Numbered from the stretch's first letter, positions 9,381-18,854 are shown. The stretch is 64,000 bases of DNA from an uncultured bacterium (GCA_958366705.1 CATXCB010000003.1:99041-163040); one strand, 5' to 3'. Made by a program: numbers and translations. Notes: generated by a model from the sequence alone, not told the origin.

Positions 9381-11381
9381 TTATTTTTTATTTTGCTCTA
9401 ATTTAGTTAACTCTTTTGCTAAGGTATCAAGTTTCTGCTCTAATTTTGCATTATCTTCTTTCAATGTGGCAATACGAGCCTGATCTTTGACAATTCTTGT
9501 AGCTAAAGTTTCAACTTTAGAGTTAATTGTCTTTATGGCATTGATTGCAGCATAGAACATTTCATCCCAACGAATTCTATAGTACCCTTTTTCATCCTTA
9601 GATACCGCAGTAGGGAAAACTCGTTTTAAATCTTGTGCAATTACCCCAACTCTAGGTAACTTATCAGTGTCATTTTTATAGGTATAATTGTAAATTTTCA
9701 AACGATTAATTTCATCCAAACCTGCAGTATAAACAGATTCCAAATTTTTCAATCTTATATCAGATCTCAAATCAGGACAACATGAACCATCACCCCACAT
9801 ATGTGCGTAGTTTAAATCAATATCCGTAGAACCATGACCGCTACCCTTAAGAGTAATACTTGCACCTGTAGATTTATCCGTATAAGTGCCGCCATATCTC
9901 CAATTATCAGAAGTATTTTGGGCAGACATTTGAGAAGTCCAATCATATGAGGTTTTACCTGTCGTATCATTTGTAGGAACAGCGCAAACACAAGAGAATC
10001 TGGCACCCTGCTGTGCGTGCATACGACCTCTCTTACCACGGACTTTTTCTGTACGGTTAGAACCGTCCAATCCGCCATATCCAAAAGCATGTGTTCTATT
10101 TTTAGGTCTATCTAAGAAAAATCCCATCAATGCCGGTCTATTGTCATATAAAGAGGCTTTAGCAGTTAAATAAGTCTGACCTCTGACAATTAAGTTACCA
10201 TTAATAACAACAGAAGAATTACCACCTGTAAAAGGTTTTAAATTAGAGGTTGAATCAATATTATGTACCTCTAAAACAGCAGCACCACCAAAGTGTCGTC
10301 CTCTAGTATCCCCAATACCGCGATAAAAAACTCTTGGAGTACCACCTATATAAACACGCTCTATACTATCAGTATATAAAGATTGATGTTTATTTCGATA
10401 ATCTTTTGGATAAACTGACACCCACTTGCCAGAATTCGTCCCTATACAAGTTTTTTTATCGCCGGTAATTTCTGCACAAGCATTATATCCTACAGCTGTA
10501 TTATAGGAACCTTTTATTAGTTCTGCAAATGTATTTGCACCAAGAGCAGTATTACCAGTACCAGAGGTAACTTTAGCCATAGTATTATATCCAACAGCTG
10601 TATTACCAGCAAAAGTCCCGTCTGTAAGTTTTGGCAAAGCATTATACCCTAAAATAGTATTATTATTAGCTCCACTTGTTAAATGGGCCGAACCAATAAC
10701 CGTATTATTATATCCCGTGTTAATTCTATCGCCTGCATCTGTTCCTAATAAAGTATTTGCATATCCGGTTGTTATTGCAGAACCTGCTAAATAACCACTC
10801 GCAGTATTAGCATTACCTGTGGTTAAATTAGAAAGAGCACGAACCCCCAATGCTGAATTTCCCGAACCTGACGATAAGTCCGATAATGAACCAACACCAT
10901 AAGAAGTATTATATTTTGCCAAAGTAAGCCCAGCATTATCAGTACTCAAGTTTTTATACAATCCGCCAAACAACAAATTATTAGGGTCTGCATAAATTTC
11001 ACCAACGAGACTTCCGGTACCATTATTTGATTTTCCGTATCTAAACTGAATTTGAGATTGTGGAATTCTCTTCAATCCTTTTCTAATCCCATTTGACGGA
11101 CGAATGACTACTTTTGAATATGGACTAAATTTTACGATATCTGATTTATTAGCAGGTGTGACACCTATAAAAGCCTGAGCTGTCATACTTTTATTAATCT
11201 GGTCATAAAAAGCATCGTTTTCATCATCATTAGGCACAAATGCCCAGACATTTTCAGTTGAAGCATTGTTATAACGGACTGTAAATACCGGAGCAAAAGC
11301 TGCAACAATAATTACAAGAAGTGCCATAATAACCATAAGTTCTGCTATTGTAAAAGCATTATATTTGTTATATTTCATCAT
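9381..11381 (-). CDS. Prepilin-anchored protein with YadA-like head repeats and C-terminal S74 chaperone domain (666 aa), copy B
   Basis: The architecture matches copy A. It has a prepilin leader (KYNKYNAFTIAELMVIM; Ala at -1, Glu at +5), then about nine repeats related to N-T-A-[VL]-G-x-[NA]-[AT] at about residues 165-310. The last repeat has the Cys pair (NACAEITGDKKTCIG). A bridging segment (ERVYIGGTPRVF, AAVLEVHNIDS, SSVVINGNLIVRGQTYL) follows. A larger insertion at about residues 410-540 holds extra Cys residues (FSCVCAVP, DGSCCPDL). The S74 domain starts at RSDIRLKNLES and ends in a coiled coil. It lies 11 nt downstream of copy C and is co-transcribed with it. GGAG lies 5 nt before the first of two adjacent ATGs. 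Confidence 0.85.
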   Translation of the reverse strand: MMKYNKYNAFTIAELMVIMALLVIIVAAFAPVFTVRYNNASTENVWAFVPNDDENDAFYDQINKSMTAQAFIGVTPANKSDIVKFSPYSKVVIRPSNGIRKGLKRIPQSQIQFRYGKSNNGTGSLVGEIYADPNNLLFGGLYKNLSTDNAGLTLAKYNTSYGVGSLSDLSSGSGNSALGVRALSNLTTGNANTASGYLAGSAITTGYANTLLGTDAGDRINTGYNNTVIGSAHLTSGANNNTILGYNALPKLTDGTFAGNTAVGYNTMAKVTSGTGNTALGANTFAELIKGSYNTAVGYNACAEITGDKKTCIGTNSGKWVSVYPKDYRNKHQSLYTDSIERVYIGGTPRVFYRGIGDTRGRHFGGAAVLEVHNIDSTSNLKPFTGGNSSVVINGNLIVRGQTYLTAKASLYDNRPALMGFFLDRPKNRTHAFGYGGLDGSNRTEKVRGKRGRMHAQQGARFSCVCAVPTNDTTGKTSYDWTSQMSAQNTSDNWRYGGTYTDKSTGASITLKGSGHGSTDIDLNYAHMWGDGSCCPDLRSDIRLKNLESVYTAGLDEINRLKIYNYTYKNDTDKLPRVGVIAQDLKRVFPTAVSKDEKGYYRIRWDEMFYAAINAIKTINSKVETLATRIVKDQARIATLKEDNAKLEQKLDTLAKELTKLEQNKK

Positions 11382-11392
11382 TCAGACTCCAT

Positions 11393-13192
11393 TTACTTTC
11401 TTTCAAGCCTTGCAGCTCTCGCATTAAGAGAAGCTATCTGTTTTTGTATCACTTTATGATCTGCTTTTATGGTTTTCACATCAGATTCCAAACCCGATAG
11501 GCTGAGCGCTAATTTTTCGATTTTACCATTCAACGTTTTTATAGCATTAATTGCAGCATAGAACATTTCATCCCAGCGAATATGCAGATAACCATCTTTG
11601 GCTGTTCTTACGGCAGACGGAAAGATTTTTTGCAAATCTTGAGCAACAACACCTACCTGTGGCATTTTCTTAGCATCATCTTTAAAATTATAATTATATA
11701 CATTAAGTTTTAAAATTTCGCTTAATCCATAATAATTATCACTTAAATTTTCTTTCAAACGCAAATCCGAAGAGACATTAAGCTGAGGACAATAGCTTGC
11801 CCAATTATAAGACATCGTATCAGTATTACACTCACCGCCATCTGCATCAAGTAGATTCTGCGATATAGGGTCAGGTTTAAAGTTTTTGCGGAACCATCTG
11901 CATGTATACTTTCTACGAACAGGACGCCACGTATCATCAGTACATACGTTACCACCCCTTAAGTTAGTAGAAACATCTTTAAAATTAAATCCGGATAAAT
12001 TTTCTGCCCTATTCACAGTATAAAAATTGCCTCTTACTGCTAAATTGGAATTTAAAACAACAGTAGGATTATCATAAAAATAATGAGGTCCACCATCAGC
12101 CTGATATGGGGAGTCAAAAAAGCCATCAATATTATGAACTTCCAGAACAGAACGACCTGCAAACCCACCTAACGGATAACCACCCAGGAAAATTCTTTCA
12201 TTTTTATCTCCATCAAAAGTGGTTGGAGTATTACCAACCCCTGCGCCTGAAGAATAGCCAATACAAGTCCTAGTACCGGTGTCGTCTACTTTATTAAATG
12301 AAGAACAAGAATCATACCCGACTGCAGTTAGGTTTTTCATATCAGGATTACCAGTTGGGTATACATCATAGCCAATAATAGTATTTCTATTCGCAGTCTT
12401 CGTACTATATTTTGAACCAAGAATTACGTTATAAATTGCAGAAGTCGTAGTCAAGCCGCCACCAGTTTGAGCGCCGGCAATAACATTATACCCGCCCTGG
12501 CTATTAGCTGAACCTAGAGAATTTGCACCTAAAGCAATATTACCTAATATTTGTCGATTAGTAATACCAGAGTTGCTGCCAACCAAAATATTATAATTTG
12601 AAGATGACCTTATTGATCTCGCTGCATTATGGCCAATTGCCGTCAACCCCCATAGACCTGTTGCACCTTTTGAAGCTCCAGCATAAGAACCATACAATAC
12701 GCTCGTATTAACATTTTTTGCAGTATTTAAAACCCCCATACCTGCAGCAGTCGTAGCATTAGAATTATTGAACTCAAACTCAGAAAATACTGAACCCAAT
12801 AGCAGATTTTGACGGTTATCAGCATGCAAGGTTCCGGCATTAATACCATCACCTGTACCATACCTAAATTGTATCTGCCGTTGAGGAGAAGGTGAACTTG
12901 AAGCTCTTATAACAACCTTACCTCCCTCAACAATTTCTGAACTTGAAAGATACTTTGGATTAAGCCCTATATATAAAGAAGAAGTTTTATCCGGAACACC
13001 AGGATCATAAAATGCATCTTTCATATCATCATTAGCAACATAATTCCAGACAGATTCATTAGAAACGCTGTTGCCGCTTCTTCTTTTTGTAATAATAGGC
13101 GCAACTGCAGCAAATATAACAGCTAGAATTACTAAAACTATCAATAATTCTGTAAGCGAAAATGCATACTTCTTATATAATTTCATCCTCAT
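11393..13192 (-). CDS. Prepilin-anchored protein with degenerate YadA-like repeats and C-terminal S74 chaperone domain (599 aa), copy C
   Basis: The prepilin leader (KLYKKYAFSLTELLIVLVIL; Ala at -1, Glu at +5) is followed by about nine head repeats that have drifted further than in copies A and B (NIALGANSLG, NVILGSKYS, NTIIGYDVY). The Cys pair in the last repeat is kept (SCSSFNK, then TCIGYSSG). The bridging segment contains SVLEVHNIDG and TVVLNSNLAVRGNF, then a Cys-containing insertion near residues 410-460. The S74 domain begins VSSDLRLKENLSD and contains MPQVGVVAQDLQKIFPSAV, then a coiled coil. It is the first gene of a two-gene operon with copy B. GGAG 4 nt before the ATG at 13192 decides the start; a second in-frame ATG at 13186 is possible. 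Confidence 0.83.
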   Translation of the reverse strand: MRMKLYKKYAFSLTELLIVLVILAVIFAAVAPIITKRRSGNSVSNESVWNYVANDDMKDAFYDPGVPDKTSSLYIGLNPKYLSSSEIVEGGKVVIRASSSPSPQRQIQFRYGTGDGINAGTLHADNRQNLLLGSVFSEFEFNNSNATTAAGMGVLNTAKNVNTSVLYGSYAGASKGATGLWGLTAIGHNAARSIRSSSNYNILVGSNSGITNRQILGNIALGANSLGSANSQGGYNVIAGAQTGGGLTTTSAIYNVILGSKYSTKTANRNTIIGYDVYPTGNPDMKNLTAVGYDSCSSFNKVDDTGTRTCIGYSSGAGVGNTPTTFDGDKNERIFLGGYPLGGFAGRSVLEVHNIDGFFDSPYQADGGPHYFYDNPTVVLNSNLAVRGNFYTVNRAENLSGFNFKDVSTNLRGGNVCTDDTWRPVRRKYTCRWFRKNFKPDPISQNLLDADGGECNTDTMSYNWASYCPQLNVSSDLRLKENLSDNYYGLSEILKLNVYNYNFKDDAKKMPQVGVVAQDLQKIFPSAVRTAKDGYLHIRWDEMFYAAINAIKTLNGKIEKLALSLSGLESDVKTIKADHKVIQKQIASLNARAARLERK

Positions 13193-13224
13193 CAAACTCC
13201 AAAGTATATAACATGAACATTATA

Positions 13225-13253
13225 ATTATATCATATTCTACAAGCTTATTCAA
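13225..13253 (-). promoter_or_regulatory. Sigma-70-type promoter of the two-gene prepilin/S74 operon
   Basis: On the minus strand TTGAAT is 17 nt from TATAAT, with TGA just before the -10 box. The predicted start near 13218 leaves a leader of about 26 nt. The same -35 box, spacing and extended -10 occur before copy A. Confidence 0.75.
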
Positions 13254-13349
13254 GCTTTTTAATTAATAATACGTAATAGTCTGTAAACTATATAAATATA
13301 AACTTTTACATTAATACAAAACTTTACATTTAATACCATACTTACGTGA

Positions 13350-13355
13350 TAAACT
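13350..13355 (+). promoter_or_regulatory. -10 box exactly 6 nt before the MFS gene start (leaderless candidate)
   Basis: TAAACT with an upstream TGA (extended -10) is followed by six bases and then the ATG at 13362. There is no Shine-Dalgarno sequence. Transcription would start at or next to the A of ATG. Confidence 0.45.
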
Positions 13356-13361
13356 TTAAAT

Positions 13362-14759
13362 ATGACAAGTAAGAATATTAAATGGACAATATGTTTGCTG
13401 GTTATTCTAGGCAATTTTTTAGGGATGCTTGATTCTACTACCGTAAATCTTGCACTATACCCCATTGCACAGGATTTACATATAAATTTATCACAGGTGC
13501 AGTGGGTTGTAATTGCTTACATGCTCGTCTTGACAGTATTCCTGCCTTTCTTTGGTAAAATTGGAGATTTATTTCCTAAAAATAAAGTATATTCGACAGG
13601 ATTTTTAATTTTTGCAATTGGTGCTTTTTTAAATTCACTATCACCAAATTTTTATGCATTGGTTTTATTTAGATGCATTGAAGCTCTCGGCGCATCAATA
13701 ATGATTGCAAATGCACCGGCTATCATTGCAAGCCTATTTAAAGGTGCAGATAGAGGAAAAGCTCTGGGGATAAACGCTTGTCTGGTTGCTGTCGGCGGAA
13801 TGAGCGGCCCTGCTGTTGGTGGAGCCCTAATAAATTATTTTGGCTGGAGAACAATATTTTTGCCATCAGTTCCAATTGCCCTTATGGGTGCACTATTTGC
13901 TTACAAACTTTTACCTTTTTACATAAAAAAAGTAGAATTTAAATTTGATTATAAAGGATTTATTTACTTCACAATTGCTCTATTTGCCTTACTCCTCGCA
14001 ATCTCAGAAGGGCACAGCTGGGGTTGGAAATCTATAAAAATAATTTCATTAGGAATTCTGACTCTCATTTTTGGCGGATTATTTTATTTCAGAGACAGCA
14101 AAATAAATTATCCATTAATCAATTTTAAAATGTTTAAAATAAAAACATTCACATTTGGAAATATTGCCGTAATGACCTCATACATGACAATGTTTACAAA
14201 TGGAATTTTACTGCCGTTCTTTTTACAAGAAATTTTGAAATATAACGCACTGATAACAGGTTTATTAATACTGCCTTATTCTATTGCCTCTTCTGCAGTC
14301 GCGCCATTTGCCGGAGCTTATGCAGGTAAACATGGAAGTAGAAATTTGACAATAATCGGACCATTAATTTACATTCTGGCATTAATAATATTCACAACAT
14401 TCAACACTACAACACAAATGTGGGAAATTATTCTTGCATCTATAATTATGGGAATCGGCAACGGCTGCTTCCAATCCCCGTCAAACACTGCAATTATAAC
14501 CAGTGTAAAAAAAGAAGAATTAGGGCTAGCTAGTGGTATTCTTTCACTATCAAGAAACCTAGGAAATATACTAGGTGTAGCCATTACAATTACTCTGTTT
14601 GATAGTTTTAAAACTATGTTACTGCATGACGGTATTGCATATCAAAATGCGTTTTTAACTTCTTATCACTGGACAATGTGCTTTGGCATAGCTTTTGGAG
14701 TTGTATGCTGCGGTTCGGCTTTCATAGCCTATAAAGATAGAAATAAGAATTTACATTAA
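13362..14759 (+). CDS. MFS drug/proton antiporter of the DHA2 (EmrB/QacA-like) family (465 aa)
   Basis: This is an inner-membrane major facilitator with about 12-14 hydrophobic segments. The DHA2 motif is seen near the N-terminus (GMLDSTTVNLALYPIAQDL, then QWVVIAYML). Motif A is GKIGDLFPKNKVY at about residues 66-78, and motif C is GPAVGGALINYFGWR at about residues 148-162. Such proteins export hydrophobic compounds or organic acids in exchange for protons. The substrate cannot be read from the sequence. The gene is monocistronic and starts from a -10 box placed 6 nt before the ATG with no ribosome binding site. It is divergent from the prepilin/S74 operon. Confidence 0.85.
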   Translation: MTSKNIKWTICLLVILGNFLGMLDSTTVNLALYPIAQDLHINLSQVQWVVIAYMLVLTVFLPFFGKIGDLFPKNKVYSTGFLIFAIGAFLNSLSPNFYALVLFRCIEALGASIMIANAPAIIASLFKGADRGKALGINACLVAVGGMSGPAVGGALINYFGWRTIFLPSVPIALMGALFAYKLLPFYIKKVEFKFDYKGFIYFTIALFALLLAISEGHSWGWKSIKIISLGILTLIFGGLFYFRDSKINYPLINFKMFKIKTFTFGNIAVMTSYMTMFTNGILLPFFLQEILKYNALITGLLILPYSIASSAVAPFAGAYAGKHGSRNLTIIGPLIYILALIIFTTFNTTTQMWEIILASIIMGIGNGCFQSPSNTAIITSVKKEELGLASGILSLSRNLGNILGVAITITLFDSFKTMLLHDGIAYQNAFLTSYHWTMCFGIAFGVVCCGSAFIAYKDRNKNLH

Positions 14760-14861
14760 TTAAATATAAAAATTTTTATTTTTTGTTGAAAATTTATATT
14801 GAGTGGTTTATTATATAAGTGTAAAAATTACACTAAACAAATAATGAATGGCAGGGTATGT

Positions 14862-16658
14862 ATGACTTGTAATGAAAACATTAGAAATATAGCAATTATA
14901 GCTCACGTTGACCATGGTAAAACAACTCTTGTTGACTGTTTATTAAAACAAGCAGGTGCTTTCCGAGAAAATCAACATGTTGAAGAACGGGTACTTGATA
15001 ATAATGATTTAGAAAGAGAAAGAGGAATCACTATTCTTTCTAAGAATATTTCAATAAATTATAACGGAACAAAAATTAACGTTATTGATACTCCGGGACA
15101 CGCAGACTTCGGCGGAGAAGTTGAACGTGTACTTGGAATGGTTGATGGGGCATTACTTATTGTTGATGCTGCTGAAGGTCCTATGCCCCAGACAAGGTTC
15201 GTATTATCTAAAGCGCTGGAATTAGGTTTGAAAATTGTTGTTGTTATTAACAAAATTGATAAACCAGCTGCAGAACCATTAACAGCATTGGATAAGGTCT
15301 TTGATTTATTTACAGAATTGACAGACAGAGAAGATTTAATTGACTTTCCTTTTATCTTTACAAGCAGCTTAAATGGTTTTGCTATAAATGATTTGGAAGA
15401 TGAAAGAAAAGACATGGTTCCTTTATTAGAAAGTATTATTAAAAATATTCAACCTCCAGAAGGTGATGAAAATGAACCATTCCAATTCCGCGCAACAACA
15501 CTAGATTATAATGAATATGTTGGAAGAATCGTTGTTGGTCGAATTGCACACGGAAAAATAAATTCTCAAGATCAAGTTTGTGTAATACACGCTGACGGCT
15601 CTCAAGAACGAGGTAAAGTCGCAAAATTGTTTGGATTTAAAGATTTAGGACGAGTTGAAATAGAATCAGCAAAAGCTGGTGATATTGTAGGAATTGCTGG
15701 ATTTGCAGATGTTCAAATTGGTGAGACTATTTGTGACCCTACAAATCCTAAGGCGTTACCTCTAATAAAGGTAGATGAACCAACTCTTCAAATGAATTTT
15801 TCTGTAAATGACAGTCCGTTTGCCGGTCAGGAAGGTAAGTTTGTAACTTCCCGTCAATTAAGAAAACGTTTATACAATGAATTAGAAAAAAATGTAAGTT
15901 TACGCGTTGAAGACACAGATTCTACAGATTGCTTTAAAGTTTCAGGAAGAGGGGAATTACACCTTAGTATTTTAATCGAAACTATGAGACGTGAAGGGTT
16001 TGAATTTTCAGTATCAAAACCGGAAGTAATTTTCAAAAGAATAAATGATGAACTTTGTGAACCTTATGAAAATCTAATTATTGATGTACCTGAAGAATAT
16101 GCAGGAAGCGCAATTGAAAGACTCTCAAACAGAAAAGCTGAAATGAAAGACATGCAAACTTCAAAAGGTAGAACAAATCTAACATTCCATATTCCGGCAA
16201 GAGGTTTGATTGGATTCAGAAGCGAATTTATAAGAATGACAAGAGGTGAGGGTATAATGTATCACACATTCTTACATTACAGACCTTTTGCAGGTGATAT
16301 TCCCCGTCAAAGATGCGGTTCAATTATTGCTTTTGAACAGGGGGAAGCTATCCCATATGCTTTAGCGCAGTTTGAAGACCGCGGAGTATTCTTTGTAACT
16401 CCAAAAACAAAGGTTTACAGAGGTATGATTATTGGTGAATGTAACAGACCGCAGGATATACAGGTAAACATCTGCAAAACTAAAAAATTAACAAATATGA
16501 GAAGCTCAACTGCAGATGTCATGGTTACACTTCAAGCACCGAAAATTCTTTCATTGGAAGAAGCGTTGGAATACATTGGTGACGATGAATTAGTAGAAAT
16601 AACACCTGAAAATGTCCGCCTGCGCAAAGCTGATTTGACCAGAAAAGTTTATAATTAA
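14862..16658 (+). CDS. typA: Translational GTPase TypA/BipA (598 aa)
   Basis: This ribosome-binding GTPase of the EF-G superfamily is involved in 50S assembly and stress adaptation. G1 is AHVDHGKTTLVD at about residues 14-25, G2 includes ERERGITI at about residues 50-57, G3 is DTPGHADFGGEVER and G4 is NKIDKPAAEP. Domain II, a domain V-like alpha/beta fold and the BipA-specific C-terminal domain (SSTADVMVTLQAPKILSLEE) follow. The length is typical. An open extension upstream reaches 14799, but the ATG at 14862 gives the conserved N-terminus (MTCNENIRNIAIIAHVDHGK), and a GGCAGGG lies 6-12 nt upstream of it. Confidence 0.95.
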   Translation: MTCNENIRNIAIIAHVDHGKTTLVDCLLKQAGAFRENQHVEERVLDNNDLERERGITILSKNISINYNGTKINVIDTPGHADFGGEVERVLGMVDGALLIVDAAEGPMPQTRFVLSKALELGLKIVVVINKIDKPAAEPLTALDKVFDLFTELTDREDLIDFPFIFTSSLNGFAINDLEDERKDMVPLLESIIKNIQPPEGDENEPFQFRATTLDYNEYVGRIVVGRIAHGKINSQDQVCVIHADGSQERGKVAKLFGFKDLGRVEIESAKAGDIVGIAGFADVQIGETICDPTNPKALPLIKVDEPTLQMNFSVNDSPFAGQEGKFVTSRQLRKRLYNELEKNVSLRVEDTDSTDCFKVSGRGELHLSILIETMRREGFEFSVSKPEVIFKRINDELCEPYENLIIDVPEEYAGSAIERLSNRKAEMKDMQTSKGRTNLTFHIPARGLIGFRSEFIRMTRGEGIMYHTFLHYRPFAGDIPRQRCGSIIAFEQGEAIPYALAQFEDRGVFFVTPKTKVYRGMIIGECNRPQDIQVNICKTKKLTNMRSSTADVMVTLQAPKILSLEEALEYIGDDELVEITPENVRLRKADLTRKVYN

Positions 16659-16678
16659 AACTTAAAATAAATAATCCT

Positions 16679-16713
16679 AAAAAAGGAAGCTGATATACAT
16701 AGCTTCCTTTTTT
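16679..16713 (+). terminator. Rho-independent terminator after typA
   Basis: The stem AAAAAAGGAAGCT/AGCTTCCTTTTTT with a 9-nt loop lies 20 nt past the stop codon. Confidence 0.88.
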
Positions 16714-16794
16714 ATAGTTAAATAAAAATTAGTTGAGTTTGCAAAACTTTAAATTTCTGCTCCGACCGGATTGTTTAGATTCTTATTACTAACA

Positions 16795-16823
16795 AGACTC
16801 CGAAATAAGTTCAGAATGAAAAC
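16795..16823 (-). repeat. Degenerate copy of an intergenic palindromic repeat
   Basis: The reverse strand of this stretch aligns with the repeat at 41004-41031 (about three quarters identical by eye: AGACTCCGAAATAAGTTCAG against AGATCCTGAAACAAGTTCAG). It lies in the 180-bp spacer between the convergent typA and dnaX genes. Confidence 0.4.
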
Positions 16824-16898
16824 AAATAAGTAAGATTGAATTCATACGGCATAATGAATTGGTTTTAGGTAAAAAATTTACAGGGCACGCATAAAAAA

Positions 16899-18812
16899 TT
16901 AATCAATTAATTTTCCGTCAAACAAATCCATAACCATATTAACATTATCTGAATGGTAGGATGAATCTGGATTTGTAGAAATTTTAGGTTTTTCTAACGG
17001 AACATCTGCAACTTTCTGTTCTGTTTGCATTGATTCATTACTTATTTGTTTTTTATTTAATTGAACACTACCTGAGTCATCTTTTTTTACATTTAAAGAT
17101 TTCTCTTGAGTAATTACAGATGATTTTGCTGGAGCAGGGGCAGGTTTATCATCATCACCATCACCTGCAGAATTTGACTGACCGGCACGAATCGCATCAT
17201 CGCCAGGAGCAGGTGCTCTGACAATAACTTTTGGAGATGAACCTGCAAACAACGAATTCGCAGCCTCTACAATAAAATTATGCTTGGCTCCATCCGGTCC
17301 AAACTGTTTTAACCAGCTTGGATTCTTAATAGATATAATTACTTCATCCTGCGCAATTTTTATTGGCAGTGCCTGCTGTTTCAAAATTGCTCTTGACGGG
17401 AAGCTTGAAATGTTTTCAAGCAATTTTACCCAGATTGTCTTTAAGTTATTTGACGAAGCTGGTTTTGACATTGGAACAGGCTGATTCAAAACTTCTTCTT
17501 CTGAGGCACCCGCAGTAGATTTTACTGACGGAGCAGCAGTTTGTTCAACATTATCAATTCTCTGATTAACTGCTGCAGGCTTTTTAACTTCCGGTTTTAA
17601 TACCGGTGCAGGAGGCGTGTTGTAGGAAGAAACATTCACAAGTCTGGATGTATTGCCTGATTCAAGAGCTGAAATTCTTTTTTGCAAATCTTCCAGCTTC
17701 GTATTTTCAGCCAAATTAGACATATCCAAAATGGCAACATCTAGCCATAATTTAGGATTTGCTGTCAATTTTAATTCTTTGATATACGCCGCACACTTAT
17801 CAATCAACGATACCAGTTGATGAACTTCAATTTTAGAAACTTTTTCTCTAACAATCGTAATTTGTTCTTCATTTAACTGAACAACACCTGTAGCAACAGA
17901 ATCACCTATAGATTTTAAAATTAAAGTATTCCTCAAATATTCTAACAGATTAGACAAAATTTGAGCAGGCTCATTACCTTGATTATAAATATTATTAAGA
18001 ACCTGTAAAGCTTCGTTTTGATTTGAGTGCACAATAGCAGAAAATAGAGATGTCAATGAATCAAAGGATAATCTGCCAAGCAGCCTGTTTATATCATCAA
18101 CTTTAATCTCATCATCTGTAGAATTCAATACACTTAACTGGTCTAAGAGTGCAATACTGTCTCTCATCCCTCCTGCAGAATTTTGAGCAATATATGCAAG
18201 TGCATCATCCGTAATATTTATACTTTCTTTATCTGAAATATACCGCAAATGTTTTGCAATATCATCGGTTGTTATACGCTTAAAATCAAATCTTTGACAA
18301 CGGCTCTTAATTGTATCAAGAACTTTATGAACTTCAGTTGTTGCAAGTATAAATATAACATTTTTAGGCGGTTCTTCCAGAGTTTTTAAAAGAGCATTAA
18401 AAGCCTGATTTGTAAGCATATGAACTTCATCAATTATATAAATCTTATAACGACTTTGCACAGGTGCTAATGCGACTTTTTGGATAATTTCATCAGCATC
18501 ATTAACGGAACGATTACTGGCAGCGTCAATTTCTATAACATCAATAGGTATTGAATTTGTGATATTTTTACAATTTTCGCACTCATTACATGGAGAAATA
18601 GTAGGACCTTTTTCACAATTCAAAGATTTAGCAAAAATTCTTGCCGTTGAGGTTTTACCTGTACCTCTCGGCCCTGTAAACAAATATGCATGCGAAATTC
18701 TATCCATTTTTATGGCATTAGCCAGAGCTTTTTTAATGTGCTCCTGACCAACAATTTGTTCAATTGCTTGCGGTCTGTATTTTCTGTACAAAGGTATATA
18801 GTTTTTATTCAT
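16899..18812 (-). CDS. dnaX: DNA polymerase III subunit gamma/tau (637 aa)
   Basis: This is the clamp-loader ATPase that loads the sliding clamp and couples the replisome. Walker A is GPRGTGKTSTARIFAK at about residues 46-61. The zinc-binding Cys set follows (C-x8-C-x2-C-x2-C in CEKGPTISPCNECENC). Walker B is IYIIDEVHMLT, and the sensor/arginine-finger SRC motif is at KSRCQRFDFKR (about residues 168-178). Domain III is followed by a long linker rich in Pro, Ala and Ser and a C-terminal tau-like domain (LKTIWVKLLENISSFPSRAI). No short gamma-only product is evident. The -10 box TATAAT with an upstream TGT is 9 nt before the ATG and no ribosome binding site is seen. Confidence 0.94.
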   Translation of the reverse strand: MNKNYIPLYRKYRPQAIEQIVGQEHIKKALANAIKMDRISHAYLFTGPRGTGKTSTARIFAKSLNCEKGPTISPCNECENCKNITNSIPIDVIEIDAASNRSVNDADEIIQKVALAPVQSRYKIYIIDEVHMLTNQAFNALLKTLEEPPKNVIFILATTEVHKVLDTIKSRCQRFDFKRITTDDIAKHLRYISDKESINITDDALAYIAQNSAGGMRDSIALLDQLSVLNSTDDEIKVDDINRLLGRLSFDSLTSLFSAIVHSNQNEALQVLNNIYNQGNEPAQILSNLLEYLRNTLILKSIGDSVATGVVQLNEEQITIVREKVSKIEVHQLVSLIDKCAAYIKELKLTANPKLWLDVAILDMSNLAENTKLEDLQKRISALESGNTSRLVNVSSYNTPPAPVLKPEVKKPAAVNQRIDNVEQTAAPSVKSTAGASEEEVLNQPVPMSKPASSNNLKTIWVKLLENISSFPSRAILKQQALPIKIAQDEVIISIKNPSWLKQFGPDGAKHNFIVEAANSLFAGSSPKVIVRAPAPGDDAIRAGQSNSAGDGDDDKPAPAPAKSSVITQEKSLNVKKDDSGSVQLNKKQISNESMQTEQKVADVPLEKPKISTNPDSSYHSDNVNMVMDLFDGKLID

Positions 18813-18821
18813 GATAAAGTA

Positions 18822-18827
18822 ATTATA
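18822..18827 (-). promoter_or_regulatory. Extended -10 box of dnaX (very short leader)
   Basis: TGT-TATAAT on the minus strand is followed by nine bases and the dnaX ATG. The leader would be only about 2-3 nt and cannot contain a Shine-Dalgarno sequence. Confidence 0.45.
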
Positions 18828-18854
18828 ACAAATAATCTTTTAAAAGGGTAATTT

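Noticed and set aside
6073..13192. S74 chaperone and YadA-like repeats taken as signs of a prophage
   Set aside because: All three proteins start with a prepilin leader, and no capsid, terminase, integrase or lysis gene is nearby. Housekeeping genes lie on both sides and between the copies.
13259..13465. Open frame of 68 codons opposite the MFS gene start
   Set aside because: It covers the divergent promoter region and the start of a clear membrane transporter on the other strand and has no ribosome binding site.
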